Shown in pieces: positions 1-12,300 of a stretch of DNA of 31,901 bases; the stretch's first letter is position 1; the number at the start of each line of letters is the position of its first letter. The notes under the pieces are model-generated. The model saw only the letters and a program-made list of their open reading frames with translations, did not search any database and had not been told where the DNA came from. Position numbers and translations under genes: made by a program. Source of the DNA: Mesostigma viride (Eukaryota; Streptophyta; Mesostigmatophyceae; Mesostigmatales; Mesostigmataceae); assembly GCA_009746045.1 (NCBI GenBank), contig RPFO01001292.1:167501-199401 (forward strand). The letters run 5' to 3'.

Positions 1-376
1 CCATCCATCCATCCATCCATCCATCCATCCATCCATCCATCCATCCATCCATCCATCCATCCATCCATCCATCCATCCATCCATCCATCCATCCATCCAT
101 CCATCCATCCATCCATCCATCCATCCATCCATCCATCCATCCATCCATCCATCCATCCATCCATCCATCCATCCATCCATCCATCCATCCATCCATCCAT
201 CCATCCATCCATCCATCCATCCATCCATCCATCCATCCATCCATCCATCCATCCATCCATCCATCCATCCATCCATCCATCCATCCATCCATCCATCCAT
301 CCATCCATCCATCCATCCATCCATCCATCCATCCATCCATCCATCCATCCATCCATCCATCCATCCATCCATCCAT
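1..376. repeat. (CCAT)n microsatellite, 94 perfect copies
   Basis: A pure tetranucleotide array of 94 CCAT units with no interruptions runs from the window edge to base 376. It abuts directly a short conserved sequence (377-425) that also follows a short CATC-type run near 13420 on the opposite strand. The array is therefore probably the expanded internal microsatellite of a retroelement 3' region rather than an isolated repeat. It may continue to the left of the window. Confidence 0.97.
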
Positions 377-425
377 CGGGGTTAATACTCGGACGTGCAT
401 GACTCCCCAACGGGAGTACGAGTTT
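377..425 (+). mobile_element. Conserved 3'-end segment of a non-LTR-like element (copy 1)
   Basis: The segment begins CGGGGTTAATACTC and contains the hairpin CTCCCCAACGGGAG followed by TACGAGT. The same order (CATC-type repeat, GGGGTTAAT, CTC, the hairpin, ACGAGT) is found in reverse complement at 13380-13435, just downstream of a retrotransposon-like reading frame. By analogy this copy is in plus orientation and any element body would lie left of the window. The family assignment is an inference. Confidence 0.55.
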
Positions 426-1640
426 GCTATTTAACTAACGCGGGTGCTCCGCGGAGCTCCCCATCGGGTCGACCGCTTGATCACGTAATTAAATGAATGA
501 ACGAGTTATTAATGGTGAGAGACCACATGTTATTGAATAATGGTGAGACACCACACTGCAAGTGATGCATGTGGATGGAAGGAGCAGATGTGGAGCCACG
601 GTGGTCCGACAAAACGATTTGAATTACCTAGGGCACGTGCTGGCATTTTCAAGAATCATGCCCACGCATTCCATTACATGCACCACGTGCAAGCATATAT
701 ATGAGAAGCTATTATGGGTTCAATGGACTCACTTCGCAAGGGCATCTACAATGCATGCATGTAGTGAAATCCCTTCCTGCACCGGGGTGGGTACAATAAT
801 AAGGCAGTCAGGCAGGCCTTCTCCATGACATACCCAGATGGTATGTCACAGTATTGCTATATACTTGCAACATCAAGTACAAGAATAAGACAAAAAAGCC
901 TGTCATTTGGGTTTGTAATGGAAGTTGTACACACAGGTAGAGCGCGAGAAAGCAACAGATACACGGTATTATTCCAACAAGAGTGAACCACATGGGTAAC
1001 ACCCCAATGCATCCAGCAAGTTCATGATTGAGGTAGGCAGCTCATGTGGCATTGAAAATGCTCTGCTCGCCCTTAGCCAGTTGTTGGCGGCGAACACCAT
1101 CAGCTTAGCTCTGGCCAAGGTAGCAGATAGCAGCAACGGAAGCAGATAGCAGCACTTGCAAACCGCATGTAGCCCAAACCCCTCTGTTCACATCAGCAAC
1201 GCAAGAGATGCACATGATGCATGCAAGAAAGCCAGCAAGCCAGCAAGCCAGCAACATGCCAACACTAGCCAGCACATATGCAGCAAGCACAGCGAGCACT
1301 TACCACGAAGACGATATCACATCCCCAATCTCCCAGTACCTAGATATCTAGTTGAGGCTGATTGCGGGTGGGGCCCACTCAGACGATGAAGGTGGCGACC
1401 TGGCAAAAATTGCCGCACATTGTGTACAGCACTGTCAGTGCTATGTGACCTCTCAACAGAGGCCCATGCTCCATCACCACATGCACCAACAAGGCAAACA
1501 ATCACAGACAGCCACCAATGCAAGCAATACAGCTATGTTAATAACCCAGAGATGCAAACAGGCACAAAAGTCAGCGATGCAAGACACCTAGGCAGTACTG
1601 AATGCATGCGACGACAGCGGCGCCAACAATGGCAGTCATG
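426..1640. other. Intergenic DNA, no gene recognised
   Basis: The short open frames here have no recognisable domains, compositional bias or splice-supported structure. A small direct duplication around AATGGTGAGA and CACCACA occurs at 510-560. Nothing else could be assigned. Confidence 0.6.
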
Positions 1641-1642
1641 AT

Positions 1643-2050
1643 AGCCATGACAGCCATGACAGCCATGACAGCCATGACAGCCATGACAGCCATGACAGCC
1701 ATGACAGCCATGACAGCCATGACAGCCATGACAGCCATGACAGCCATGACAGCCATGACAGCCATGACAGCCATGACAGCCATGACAGCCATGACAGCCA
1801 TGACAGCCATGACAGCCATGACAGCCATGACAGCCATGACAGCCATGACAGCCATGACAGCCATGACAGCCATGACAGCCATGACAGCCATGACAGCCAT
1901 GACAGCCATGACAGCCATGACAGCCATGATAGCCATGACAGCCATGACAGCCATGACAGCCATGACAGCCATGACAGCCATGACAGCCATGACAGCCATG
2001 ACCGCCATGACAGCCATGACAGCCATGACACCCATGACAGCCATGAAAGC
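1643..2050. repeat. 9-bp minisatellite (GACAGCCAT), about 45 copies
   Basis: A nearly perfect tandem array of the 9-bp unit GACAGCCAT with a few variant units (at about 1926, 1999, 2028 and 2042). Because 9 is a multiple of three and the unit lacks stops in several frames, it opens long reading frames on both strands (Met-Thr-Ala repeats on plus; Met-Ala-Val or Leu-Ser-Trp repeats on minus). These are a by-product of the repeat and not evidence of a protein. Confidence 0.95.
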
Positions 2051-3380
2051 CATGGCTGCTCGGCAGCGAACAATACTATAAAGTATATAGCCATAAGTAT
2101 GAAGTATATAACCACAAATATATAACCATACCCAGCAAGCACGCCTGCGTCAAAATAAAAAATAAAAACAATGAAAATAATTATGATGGGCTCCCTCGAT
2201 TGACAACGCACCATCGGGACCTGACCCAAAGAAAGCAAGCCTGCTTATATGCGCGCTCCTACATGCATCGAGAAACAATGCACAACGCAGAAGAACCAAG
2301 ACAGCTCGCAGGAAAGAAAAGAGCACCAGCAACCCCGCTCGCCAGATGCATGTACTTACAACTGTTGCAAGGTGATGACGAGCACAGTCGACGGTAACTC
2401 GCCTGGCAACATTTGCTCCGCCTGGCTACATAACAAGGCAATATCACTCTTCGAAGTGAAGCTCAATTGGCAAATGCAGCAATCCAAAGGAACAATCGAT
2501 AGTAATGCCGACCCTTGATTTACTGGATTGGACCAGTCGTCCACGACAAACACTGTCAAGCTCTGGAGAAAATCCATTATAAAATGCCTTATCTATCAAA
2601 TTGCAATTAATGATAACTTGCATGCTTAGCAACAAGATATTGAAACGTCAATCTACGTTTAGGTAAATGTCCATGCCGCCCCCGTCAATTTCCGGAATGT
2701 TTCTCCCGCCATGGCTGCACTTACGGCGCCTAACTACAGTAATTTACGCGCCCGCAGGCCCAGCGGCCGACAGGCGAGCCTTGTATGCAGGCTACGGACC
2801 TGCTACGGACCTGCTTGGAGTACCGCGCCACTAGGCTCGGGTGAGTCTGGATGCGCATCCAGACTCATGAGTCTGAAAAATATGGTCCGAATTGTAGCCA
2901 ACGCGGAAGCGTGTGAAGACAACGCAGCAGACGAGCACTTGCCACGTGGCAAATCCCCTTTGGCAGTAGGCTCGCCATATGGGGGCCATGACCACCCGCC
3001 GGCAGGCTATTTCAGCCGCAGCCCCTATATCTATATAGGGGCCGGACCAATGCAGCCACCGGCAGCCTTGGGGCCAGACCCTAGTACCCGTGAAATTTTG
3101 GCTGGACATGTCACCCCTCCTCCGCACAGTTGGGGTAGAGGACACGTCGCGCGTGTGGGCACCCAGTGCGCCCCGGGGATTGGGACGCACGTGATGTAGA
3201 TGAGCTAGGCAATGGTTTTTGGTTGATGTCGCTCTTCAGGCTATTAAAACAGCACAAGGTGTAGGAACGCTAGCTTGTGTAGGTTCGCATTGAAGAAAAC
3301 GGCTTCGATACCCCACACAAGCAAATGAGGTCAGTGGCACGTGTGGCCTCAAGTATTGAGTGATCAGATGCTTTGATGTC
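2051..3380. other. Intergenic DNA upstream of the hydrolase gene, with two palindromes
   Basis: No gene recognised. At 2842-2867 there is a perfect 26-bp palindrome centred on ATGCGCAT. At 3021-3042 a 22-bp inverted repeat (arms GCCCCTATAT and TATATAGGGGC) mismatches only at its centre. A short direct repeat of CTACGGACCTG occurs near 2795-2818. The proximal promoter of the hydrolase gene should lie in the last few hundred bases, but no definite core element could be assigned. Confidence 0.55.
2842..2867. repeat. Perfect 26-bp palindrome
   Basis: Each arm reads TGAGTCTGGATGC against its reverse complement with no spacer. A partial third copy of the arm (TGAGTCTG) follows at 2868-2875. It could extrude a cruciform or be a degenerate transposon end. 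No function can be assigned from sequence. Confidence 0.9.
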
Positions 3381-6219
3381 ATGCCAGTTATTGAATGCTT
3401 GTCGCCGGTTCCTGCATTTTGTCGGTGAGGCTTCACGGGATTACGCTGATTACGCATGTCATGGCATTTTAAAAGCCAACGCTAAAATAAATCTTGTATC
3501 GCGGGTTTGTAAACTGGTTTTCGTTTTACAGCTCTGTGGTCCTGCTCTCAAGTGCATCGCCCGGGCTTCGGTCATTGGGTTCTAAAGCGCGCCCTGGCGC
3601 ATTGAAGGCACGCGTCCAGCCGTTGCGCCCCCCAAACCCTCGCGTAATCATTAACCGCAAAAGCAATGGTGGACGAGCTACAACCGTTTGTAGGGCCGCC
3701 CGAGGGCTCGACGCTGAATTCCTGCCGAAGGACATTCCCAAGTTGTTTTCGGAGATCAACTGCTCGTTTATAAAAGAAATGGAAGACCGTCTTACATGGG
3801 TGCCTGTGGAGGTAAGCCAAAATATTACAAAATCATTATTACCTTTCCTCCCCACGAGACCTGGCAATGTCTTATCGGTTACATTAGTGGCAATGCTTCC
3901 AACGTGCGCCTCGCTTGTGTTGCCGGTATCCTTGCCCCCCCATGGCGTTTGCGTCGGTCCACAGACTGGACTCAGCGAGAATCCCATCTTGACCAGCCAC
4001 GTAGGGCCTGCGGAAGGATGTGAAGCGTCGGAGCTGCCTCCCGTACTGCTCCTGCATGGCTTTGACAGGTAAGTTGTAAGTTGTCCGCATGACAAGCCTC
4101 AGCAACCGAACCCCTTGGTTGGAATTGTCAGGATAATGACCTACCGATTTTGTAACCTACCTATTTTCTGATCATACTCAAGCAGCCATAATGGCGTTGC
4201 ACGCGCCAACAGCTGGGTGAACCCTCGCGTCCTTGATGCTTTGCGGTGGAGTAAAGGCATCAACCAGGGGGCGCTGCTATTGGTGGTCCACGGGTCTTGC
4301 GACAGCAGCACCAGACCATCTCTGCTCTCTATGGCCATGTTTTACCGTGGCAACATTCCTGAACACAGTGCCGAACGCCCTCTCTGTAAGTACAGATTCA
4401 GCGACACGGTTCACGCAAGCATGAATCATGGGCACAGGCGGTACTTACGATCCCCGGCTATGAGTGTGCAGCTGGGTAGGGATGACCACACAAGGCACTT
4501 GGTTGCAATCTGTGCTTGACTCTTTTCCTATTCTTTATTCATTGCTCAAGTCATCACGCAATAGTTAAGGGGGGTGATGTCATCGGCATTATGGAGCATC
4601 GTTGCCTTCAGCCCCCCACTGGGCATGACCCCCCCCCCACCACCAGGTATCTTCTCAAGGCGAACCCCACCCCAAGACCCGCACATGATATGCACATGAT
4701 ATGCACACGAGCATGTGAGCATGCGCACACGAAATCTTATAAACGCAAATCACAAACTAGTTCATTGCATACAAATAGTTGGGCTTCTAAAACATCACAA
4801 AGCAAGGCCCGTCTTGCATGTCAGCTGCACCGTTCAGCACCCCCCAAACTCTGCTCAGCCCTAAGTGATGCTAGATACGGCACGCAACAGGCAGCAAGTG
4901 GCGTGGCCCATCCATATTGAAACTGGCTGAGTTTCTGGGATTGTCGCTCTAGGCTTGCTTCCTTGTGTGTTTAATGCTCTGGTTCGGTCCTCTGTGTTTC
5001 TTTTGCTTCTCCTTGTATTGTCTCTTGCATGTATCTTGGTTGTCACGGTCTGGGCCTGCTTGTTGCTCCGTTGGCTTGTTTTGTGGGTTCCAACACTCCT
5101 GCCTCACCGTCGCCAGCTCGTGCCTCGAGTTCCGGCGGCTGCACCCCCTGCTGTCGCAGCGAGGCGTCGCCACGTGGGCAGTCGACCTGCTCGGGTGGGG
5201 CTTCAACCTGGTGGAGGACGGCAGCATAAACAGCTTCTCCCCCAAGGCCAAGAGGGAGCATCTGTACGAGGTAATGACCGCTGCACAGGGCAACCCTGTT
5301 TTTCTCCAGAATGCAGGGAGATGCGTCGTGCACTGTCAAGCTGATGTTGCGAGTACGGGTAGCTCCCAGCTCTCCTATCACACGTCTCCATATCTAACAC
5401 ATCAATAAATACACCTCCAAATATTGGTTCTATGTGATATTCTGTAAGCTTGCTACAGCGAGTGACCTCTGGGCATGGTACCCGGTAACAACCAAAACCT
5501 CCCGAGTACCTTGCATGCCTACCCTACACCCTTTCCTCTGGCTCCTCAAGATTCTTCTCCCAGGATTAATGCTTGCAGTCTGTGGGGCCACGGTAAGGTG
5601 CTGTCGGTTTGAGTTTGCTGCTCTTACCCCGCCTGCAGAATAGGCTTGCATTCTTTTTCAAAGAAGACAAGAAGTGCACTGTATGCCGTGAAGTTATTCC
5701 ACACACGGTCAACACAATGGCATGGCATCCCAGATATTCCAAGCTGGTATGTTTGCTGAGCAGCCATGCATCCGCAGCAGCTTCACCAGGCAGCACTTGG
5801 TACGTAAGGGGCTGCTTATCCATGGACAATCATGATCTCCCAACTCCAGCTTTCCTGGCCGTTTCCTGTCCTAGAGATCGAAATCTGAGGACCATGGCCA
5901 GTATCCATGGCCAGTGGCATGGTGAAGCCTTACACACCACGATACCTAGTCTCACTGCTGGCACAGGGCATTCCCAGCCTGTCGCATCTGTTCATACAGG
6001 GGCTCCCATATACAGCTGCCTCCATCCCACCTCCAACTCTCACAAGTGTGCTTGAGGTCCATTTGCCTCTGGATCCCCCACCCACCCATCCTTGCAGCTG
6101 CTCTCCCGCCCGGCTGAACTCGCTGCCCCACCTCTGCTCCCACCTCGCTCCAGTGTTACTGCTTTGCCCACCCCGTTCTAATCACCCTTAGCTACTGCTC
6201 ACCCACTTGCCTACAACCT

Positions 6220-6303
<84 letters not shown>

Positions 6304-9300
6304 TCTCTCTCCCCCTCGCACACACACACACACACACACAAGTGGCAGGTCCTTCCCTTACGCCTGACAACGAAATCCAGCCATGCGCAGCTGCCCACGC
6401 CTTTCACTACCACCATTGAAAACATTTCGTGCCATTATCCCATCCAGAAATATGGCAAGCAAAATGGAAGACCATAGCAGCATGCATCTTGCTTACTTGT
6501 TCAAGTACGGATGCCCACGCTGGCCTGATGTGCAATGTATGATGTGCCATGGTGATGTGCAATGTGTGCGATGTGGTGCCACCTCGCCCAGTTCTGGCGC
6601 CAGCACATCCGGCGGCCGATGGTCCTGGCAGGGTGCAGCCTGGGTGGGGCGGCTGCCATCGACTTCGCGCGCAACCACCCGGATGCGGTGCGTGTGAGCT
6701 AGCGAGGTTGTGGTTTGATGTCGTGCTGTGTTGGCGCCTGGTCATGCACAAGAAGACCTTGGATTGATGCCACTGCACTTTGGTTGTAATATCGAGCCGT
6801 AAGTACGCATGCTTTGCCCCCACCAAGCGGCCTTGATGGCTCTTGGTCACTGTTGTCTTGTTAATTCTATCTTCTTAACATATGCCCTGGAATTGGACTT
6901 GACGTTATTGTACTGTAGTACGTTGTTATGGATGGCTGAAGCCTTGAAGCTCCTCCAATGCCTTAGCCCCCAACTTAGTAGCCATCCACCACCGGACGCA
7001 TTTTGAAGGCTGCGATATGCTAGCATCATACTATGATAGCCATGCCTAACCCATAGGCACTGTTGTGAGTGGAAAGAATAAAGCTTGCAGCAGCCACCGG
7101 TGCGTATCCTCTGGGGCATCCATCCACTCCTGCCATTAAACACACTCTTCGCCAGCTGCCACAATTCGCAAACACTGGCAGCCGCACCTTATTCCGAGTC
7201 ACGTCATGTGCAAACATTGTCACGATCCCGGCATTCGCTCGCGACCACAAACTCCTGGACCCTCCCTCGCCCAGCTCTATGCGAAGCGCTTTCAACGCAC
7301 TTTGCTCCAAGGCGGGTGCTGGCCCGGTCTGGGCTGCAAGACGTCGTGTGGGGAAGCCCTAGCGCAGAGATAGATGCCTTTCCTATCACTGTAGGTCTCC
7401 AGTAATCACTGTAGGGTCTGGCGGATAGATGCTTTTCCTATCTTGGTATCAACCGGGCAAAGTGGTCCCTTGGTCGTGCGGTGTGCCGCTTGAACACACG
7501 AGACACGGTGCTGCCTATGGTTGGATGAGATTGGGTATGAGATTACGTTGTGATGGCGGGGACGGGGTATGGGAGTGGTTAAACAAATCAGTCGACTACA
7601 CGCGGACCCGTGGGGCACGCGCAGCATAATGAAGGGAACTGGTTAAATAGAAAACGCAGCATGGCCCCTGTGGTACAATATGCGAGCCATGTGCGAGCGG
7701 GATGGTTACCACTAAAGGCCTTAACATTTGTCAGCATGGGAAGCGTTGTTGCAAGAAATGTCACCACTGCCACCCCAGCTGTGACCTGAGTCCTCCAAGA
7801 TCATGCCCCCGTGTTTGCTGTCCTTGGCAGGTGGAGAAGCTGATCCTGATGGACGCCCAGGGATACACCGAGGGAGTCGGCCCGCTGGCCACTATGCCGC
7901 CCTTCATCGCTGGACTCGGGGTGGGTATGATGGGGGGGGGAGGGATGCCATGTGGTTAAAAGGGCCGCGCGATACTGCTGGGGGGACATGGGCCGAGGCG
8001 GAGGCGGAGGCTGACGCTGATGCTATGCCGGCTCTGAGTGTCCTGTGGTTGTTGTTGGGTGTGAAGTTGCCAGGGTCTGGCTGACGTTACGAGCTAAGTG
8101 GCGTGCCAAAAGGAATCCAGCGTGTGCTGTAGCACACCACGGCCATGATCCGAAAGGCATTTGCGAGATGACGTCCGATCTGGGCACCCTGGCCTTGTCA
8201 GCACAATCTGCTGAGGTAGTGATGGTGCCACCAGTTGGACATTTTCGCTGCCATGTCGATATCCTGCTTGTAGGCATCCTTGTGTAGGCGGACAGGAGAC
8301 ATCCACCAGCTGGCCTTGTCGCACGTTAAGCCTGGCCTTGCCTCCCCTTCCACCTGGCCTTGTCTCAGCTTCAACCGGGCCTTTTTTCTTGCCTCAGGCG
8401 TGGACAACTTATGTACCCTGCGGTTTGGTGTGCAGCACCCCACTGCATGGGTTTTGGCACGATGGCCTAGCAGCACCCCATTGCATGGGTTTTGGCACGA
8501 TGGCCTAGCAGCACCCCATTGCATGGGTTTTGGCACGATGGCCTAGCAGCACCCCATTGCATGGGTTTTGGCACGATGGCCTAGCAGCACCCCATTGCAT
8601 GGGTTTTGGCACGATGGCCTAGCATAGCACATTCCATACCCAAGTATCTCACCCAAGTGCCGTTTATTGTGTGCGTGATGACTACGCTGTGCTTCTCTGC
8701 TCTGCATCATGCTTGTCTATGCATATTTCCTCTTTGCTAGCTTATCGAGGCTCATGTTCCCACGGTCCGGCATGCAAGCAAGAAAGTTATGCCCGCATGA
8801 ACATATGTGATCACATGTGTTTGATTAGGTCAGTGGTCATGCGGTATGGAACACCACGGGCAAAACCTCGTGGCGGTGCTTGTGGGTACATTTCTTACCT
8901 AGTAACTTGCCCAGTTCCGTGCCCAGTTGCTACCTAGTTACTTACCTATTTTTTTGCCTAGCTTCTAATCTAGTTTGGTTTCCTAGTTTCTTACCCATTT
9001 TCTTGGCTAGTTTTTACCTATAGCTTTTTCCATAGTTTGATAACCTAGTACCTAGTTTGGTTTACTAGTTCCTTACATAGTTTCTTACCCAGATTCTTCT
9101 CTCACACGTCCCGATGCCTGCCGGAGCCACCAGGTGTCGGTCCTCAAGACTAAGGCCCTGCGTGGCATGGCCACCAAGATGGCGTACGTCGACAAGGAGA
9201 CGTTTGCCAGCGAGGATGCCATCAAGGTATGTGGGTGCATGACCAGGTGGTTAGTTACTGCGATATGTATGGTGTAATATAGTAATCAATAATGAATTGT

Positions 9301-12300
9301 CTTACGTACATTATCAAAACAATGCAGGGAAAGGTTACAAACAAGAGAATCATGGAAGTCCAAGCCAGCCAAAGGAATGGCAAACAGCTTTAGTACAAAC
9401 TTCACGTGCACTCCCCTGTCAGAGTGCCAGCAACATGCCAGCCTATCATGGCACTACCTACTGGGAAGCTTGTGTGGCGAGAAAGTCAGCCCAGGTTCGG
9501 CGGAACAATGAACCCGCAATGACCCCATTGATAGCAAGAGATATTTGTGTCTTTGCATATCAGATTTGTGGCCTGCGCTCTTTGATATCTGTGCACGGGT
9601 ACGCCATCAAGGGATGTGGGTGCATCGGCACACAGGTGCTACCATGGAGTGTTTGTATAAGTCGTGCGTGACGTGCGCATGTGATCAATTGTAAAGCCCG
9701 TGCCCAGTCCTGTGGCGGTTTTCCGCAACCGTAGCGTCTTAACAAACAGAACATGGACTAAATTGCATGTGACGTGCGGCAGCTCCACATAGGCACCTAC
9801 ATGCGTCAAACGTTCTGGTGGTACTTGCTGCGTGGGAACGGCAGGACAGCTTAGAATGCCGGACCTTTTAGGGCACATGTCGGCTATTCTGCATGTGGCT
9901 GCCAGGTGGCACGTGATGGTGCGGCGACAAAATGGCCTGCATCCAGACAAGCATGTGGAAGAATGGACGTAACTTGATGACTTGAGCCAATAGACGACCT
10001 GATGACTCAAATGCCTGTGTTGTTTTACCCTGACGGCATCATTTCAACTTTTGCCATCAGCGACCCTCATACAGATAGGGAAACTTATCGAGGCATGCTC
10101 AGTGCACGGAAGACTGTATTCCCCTGGCCCAGACAAGCTAGGATGGCACCAATAACCAAGCCATGATATACTATGCCACAGGGTACAAACAGTACTACAA
10201 AAATCCAGGGTTGCCCCAGCGGTAGGGGCATACTGAGATGCCAGCCATCTTGATACCGCCTTGCTGTATATGCGTGTAGTAGGTCCCCCGCGGTAGGGGC
10301 ATACTGAGATGCCAGCCATCTTGATACCGCCTTGCTGTATATCTGTGTGTAGTAGGTCCCCTGCGGTAGGGGCATAATGAGATGCCCGCCATCTTGATTC
10401 CGCCTTGCTGTATATGCGTGTAGTAGGTCATGCTACGATGTCAAATTATCCCTACATTCTATCATTCTGCAACATCAACTTATTCCTACTGCCGCCCTTG
10501 TGCGGGGGTCGTATTGCCGCGACCGTTATGCTGGCAGGTGACGATGCTGCACACGCTCATGCCTGGCTGGCGGGACGCCATGCTTGGCTTCATGAGCAGT
10601 GGCGGGTACAACGTGGTCAACGACATTCCCAAGGTACCTTGTTTTTTTTTCCTTTTCATCTTTTTGACGACCGCTTCGTCTTGTTCTTCTTATTATTGTT
10701 ATTACTACTATTGTTACTATTATTAGTATCCTCGTCTTGTTCGCCACGCCCATGTAAAGCCTCCCCTCTGTACCAGTGTACCTGGCTTAGGGCTTTGGCT
10801 TATCCCGGGCGTCTCAGCTGCTTCCATAGAGAATGGATCTGATTATCAAATGAGGTATGACGAATGGTAGTCCAACGGTTGTCAACATCTGTACATTCCA
10901 TCGCCCAGGCTCCGCATGTTGGCATGCTTCATGTCACGTTCACTTCCCACCCACCGCGGGTAGCCTAGGGCTACTGACCCGATGCCATAGGCAGGGGCCT
11001 TTTATGGAAATCGGACATATGGTGCATAGTGGAGATGGTTCACAGCCATGCATATATTCCTTCAAGCACTGCCACTTTGTTTCCACACAAATGGCAGTGG
11101 ATTCCCCAGATTAGAAAACCCACGGCTGTGTATTCCTTTTGCTTGGCAAAGTTGGTGGCTGGTGGCAGAGGCAGGGATAAGGAGCTGTTTTTGCGTAGTG
11201 GATGGGCTTACCCTCTCAACCATGCTATATTCAAGACCATCACATCAATGCCTTGGTTTTCCGGGCTGTTTTCGTCTGTCGTAGATGCGTGTCTGTCACG
11301 TGGGCTCTATCGCTTCTTTCCACTCTATTCGAGTGCTGTGGGCGTTTCCAATGGCAGTCCTTGGACTTGTGGTTGTGCATGTGCCATTTTGCATACTACC
11401 AGTGTGGATGCAATCATGTGGCTGTTCACCAGTGCCAACTTGCATGCATCTGTGCGCTAGCCGTGCTTCACGTTGCTCAAGCAATATCGTTGCATTTGCT
11501 GTGTGCACTGACTGTGGCACTAAGTGAACTCGTCTTTCTATGAGCATGCAAGGGCAGTGGCTGGGGTGGGGTGGGGTGGGGTGAACCGGGGTGGGATGAA
11601 ATAAAAACGGAAGGCAGGACCAGAAAAGAATCGACAGTTTGGGTGGAATATGAGAACATGGAAGGGAGTCTGTCAACGTTCGTCTCTCTTCGCACACTGA
11701 AATCTCCCTTGCATATCTGACTATCTGTTGATCGGCTTGCGATTTCCAGCTACCAGACTATGTTTTAACTATAACGGCTGCGTTGTCAGCGTGGCCTAGA
11801 GGGTATACAGTGGGATTCATGTGAAAGCCCTTGTCAATGTGCAAGCGTCTTTATGTGGAAGTTTCCCTCCGTGTGCTGCTGGCCTGTGTGGTTGTGCCTC
11901 AGATCCAACAACCGACGCTGATCATCTGGGGAGAGCAGGACGAGATTCTGGACAAGAGCAGCTTTGAGGTATGAGTAGTAACGAGTACTCTCTTCTCTCC
12001 CACCCATGCAGTCTCACATATAGCATGTCAAATGTTCACGAGGAATCCGTGCCTAACTTCTGCTGGACAAAGGTAGCTTTGAGGTACGCTCTCCGCCCAT
12101 CTCACAAGTGTGGTCCCACTGTGGTTTCATGGAGGCAGTTCATAAGCAAGCCTTGTTTGATTGCTGAGCATTCCGTATTCTATCTGTCAACTAGCGAGAC
12201 TGTCGTAGAGCATAAAGAACCCACTGGGGAATAGAACTCCTCAGCAGAGGTTTCTGATCCACATGTAGGCATGTACAGTGTTCTACAGTTCTAGTGGTGC

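Noticed and set aside
1-376. CCAT array as a telomere
   Set aside because: CCAT is not a known green-algal telomere unit (TTTTAGGG or TTTAGGG types), and the array adjoins a retroelement-like module.
1571-2238. Long open frames of Met-Thr-Ala, Met-Ala-Val and Leu-Ser-Trp repeats on both strands
   Set aside because: They are created by the stop-free 9-bp minisatellite and have no coding context outside the array.
2711-3199. A 162-codon plus-strand open frame before the hydrolase gene
   Set aside because: No domain, targeting signal or splice context; it runs through the palindromes, and an equally open minus-strand frame overlaps it.
11969-12088. Alternative use of the echo donor near 12088 to lengthen the ninth hydrolase exon
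   Set aside because: Extension past 11968 reaches a TGA within two codons.
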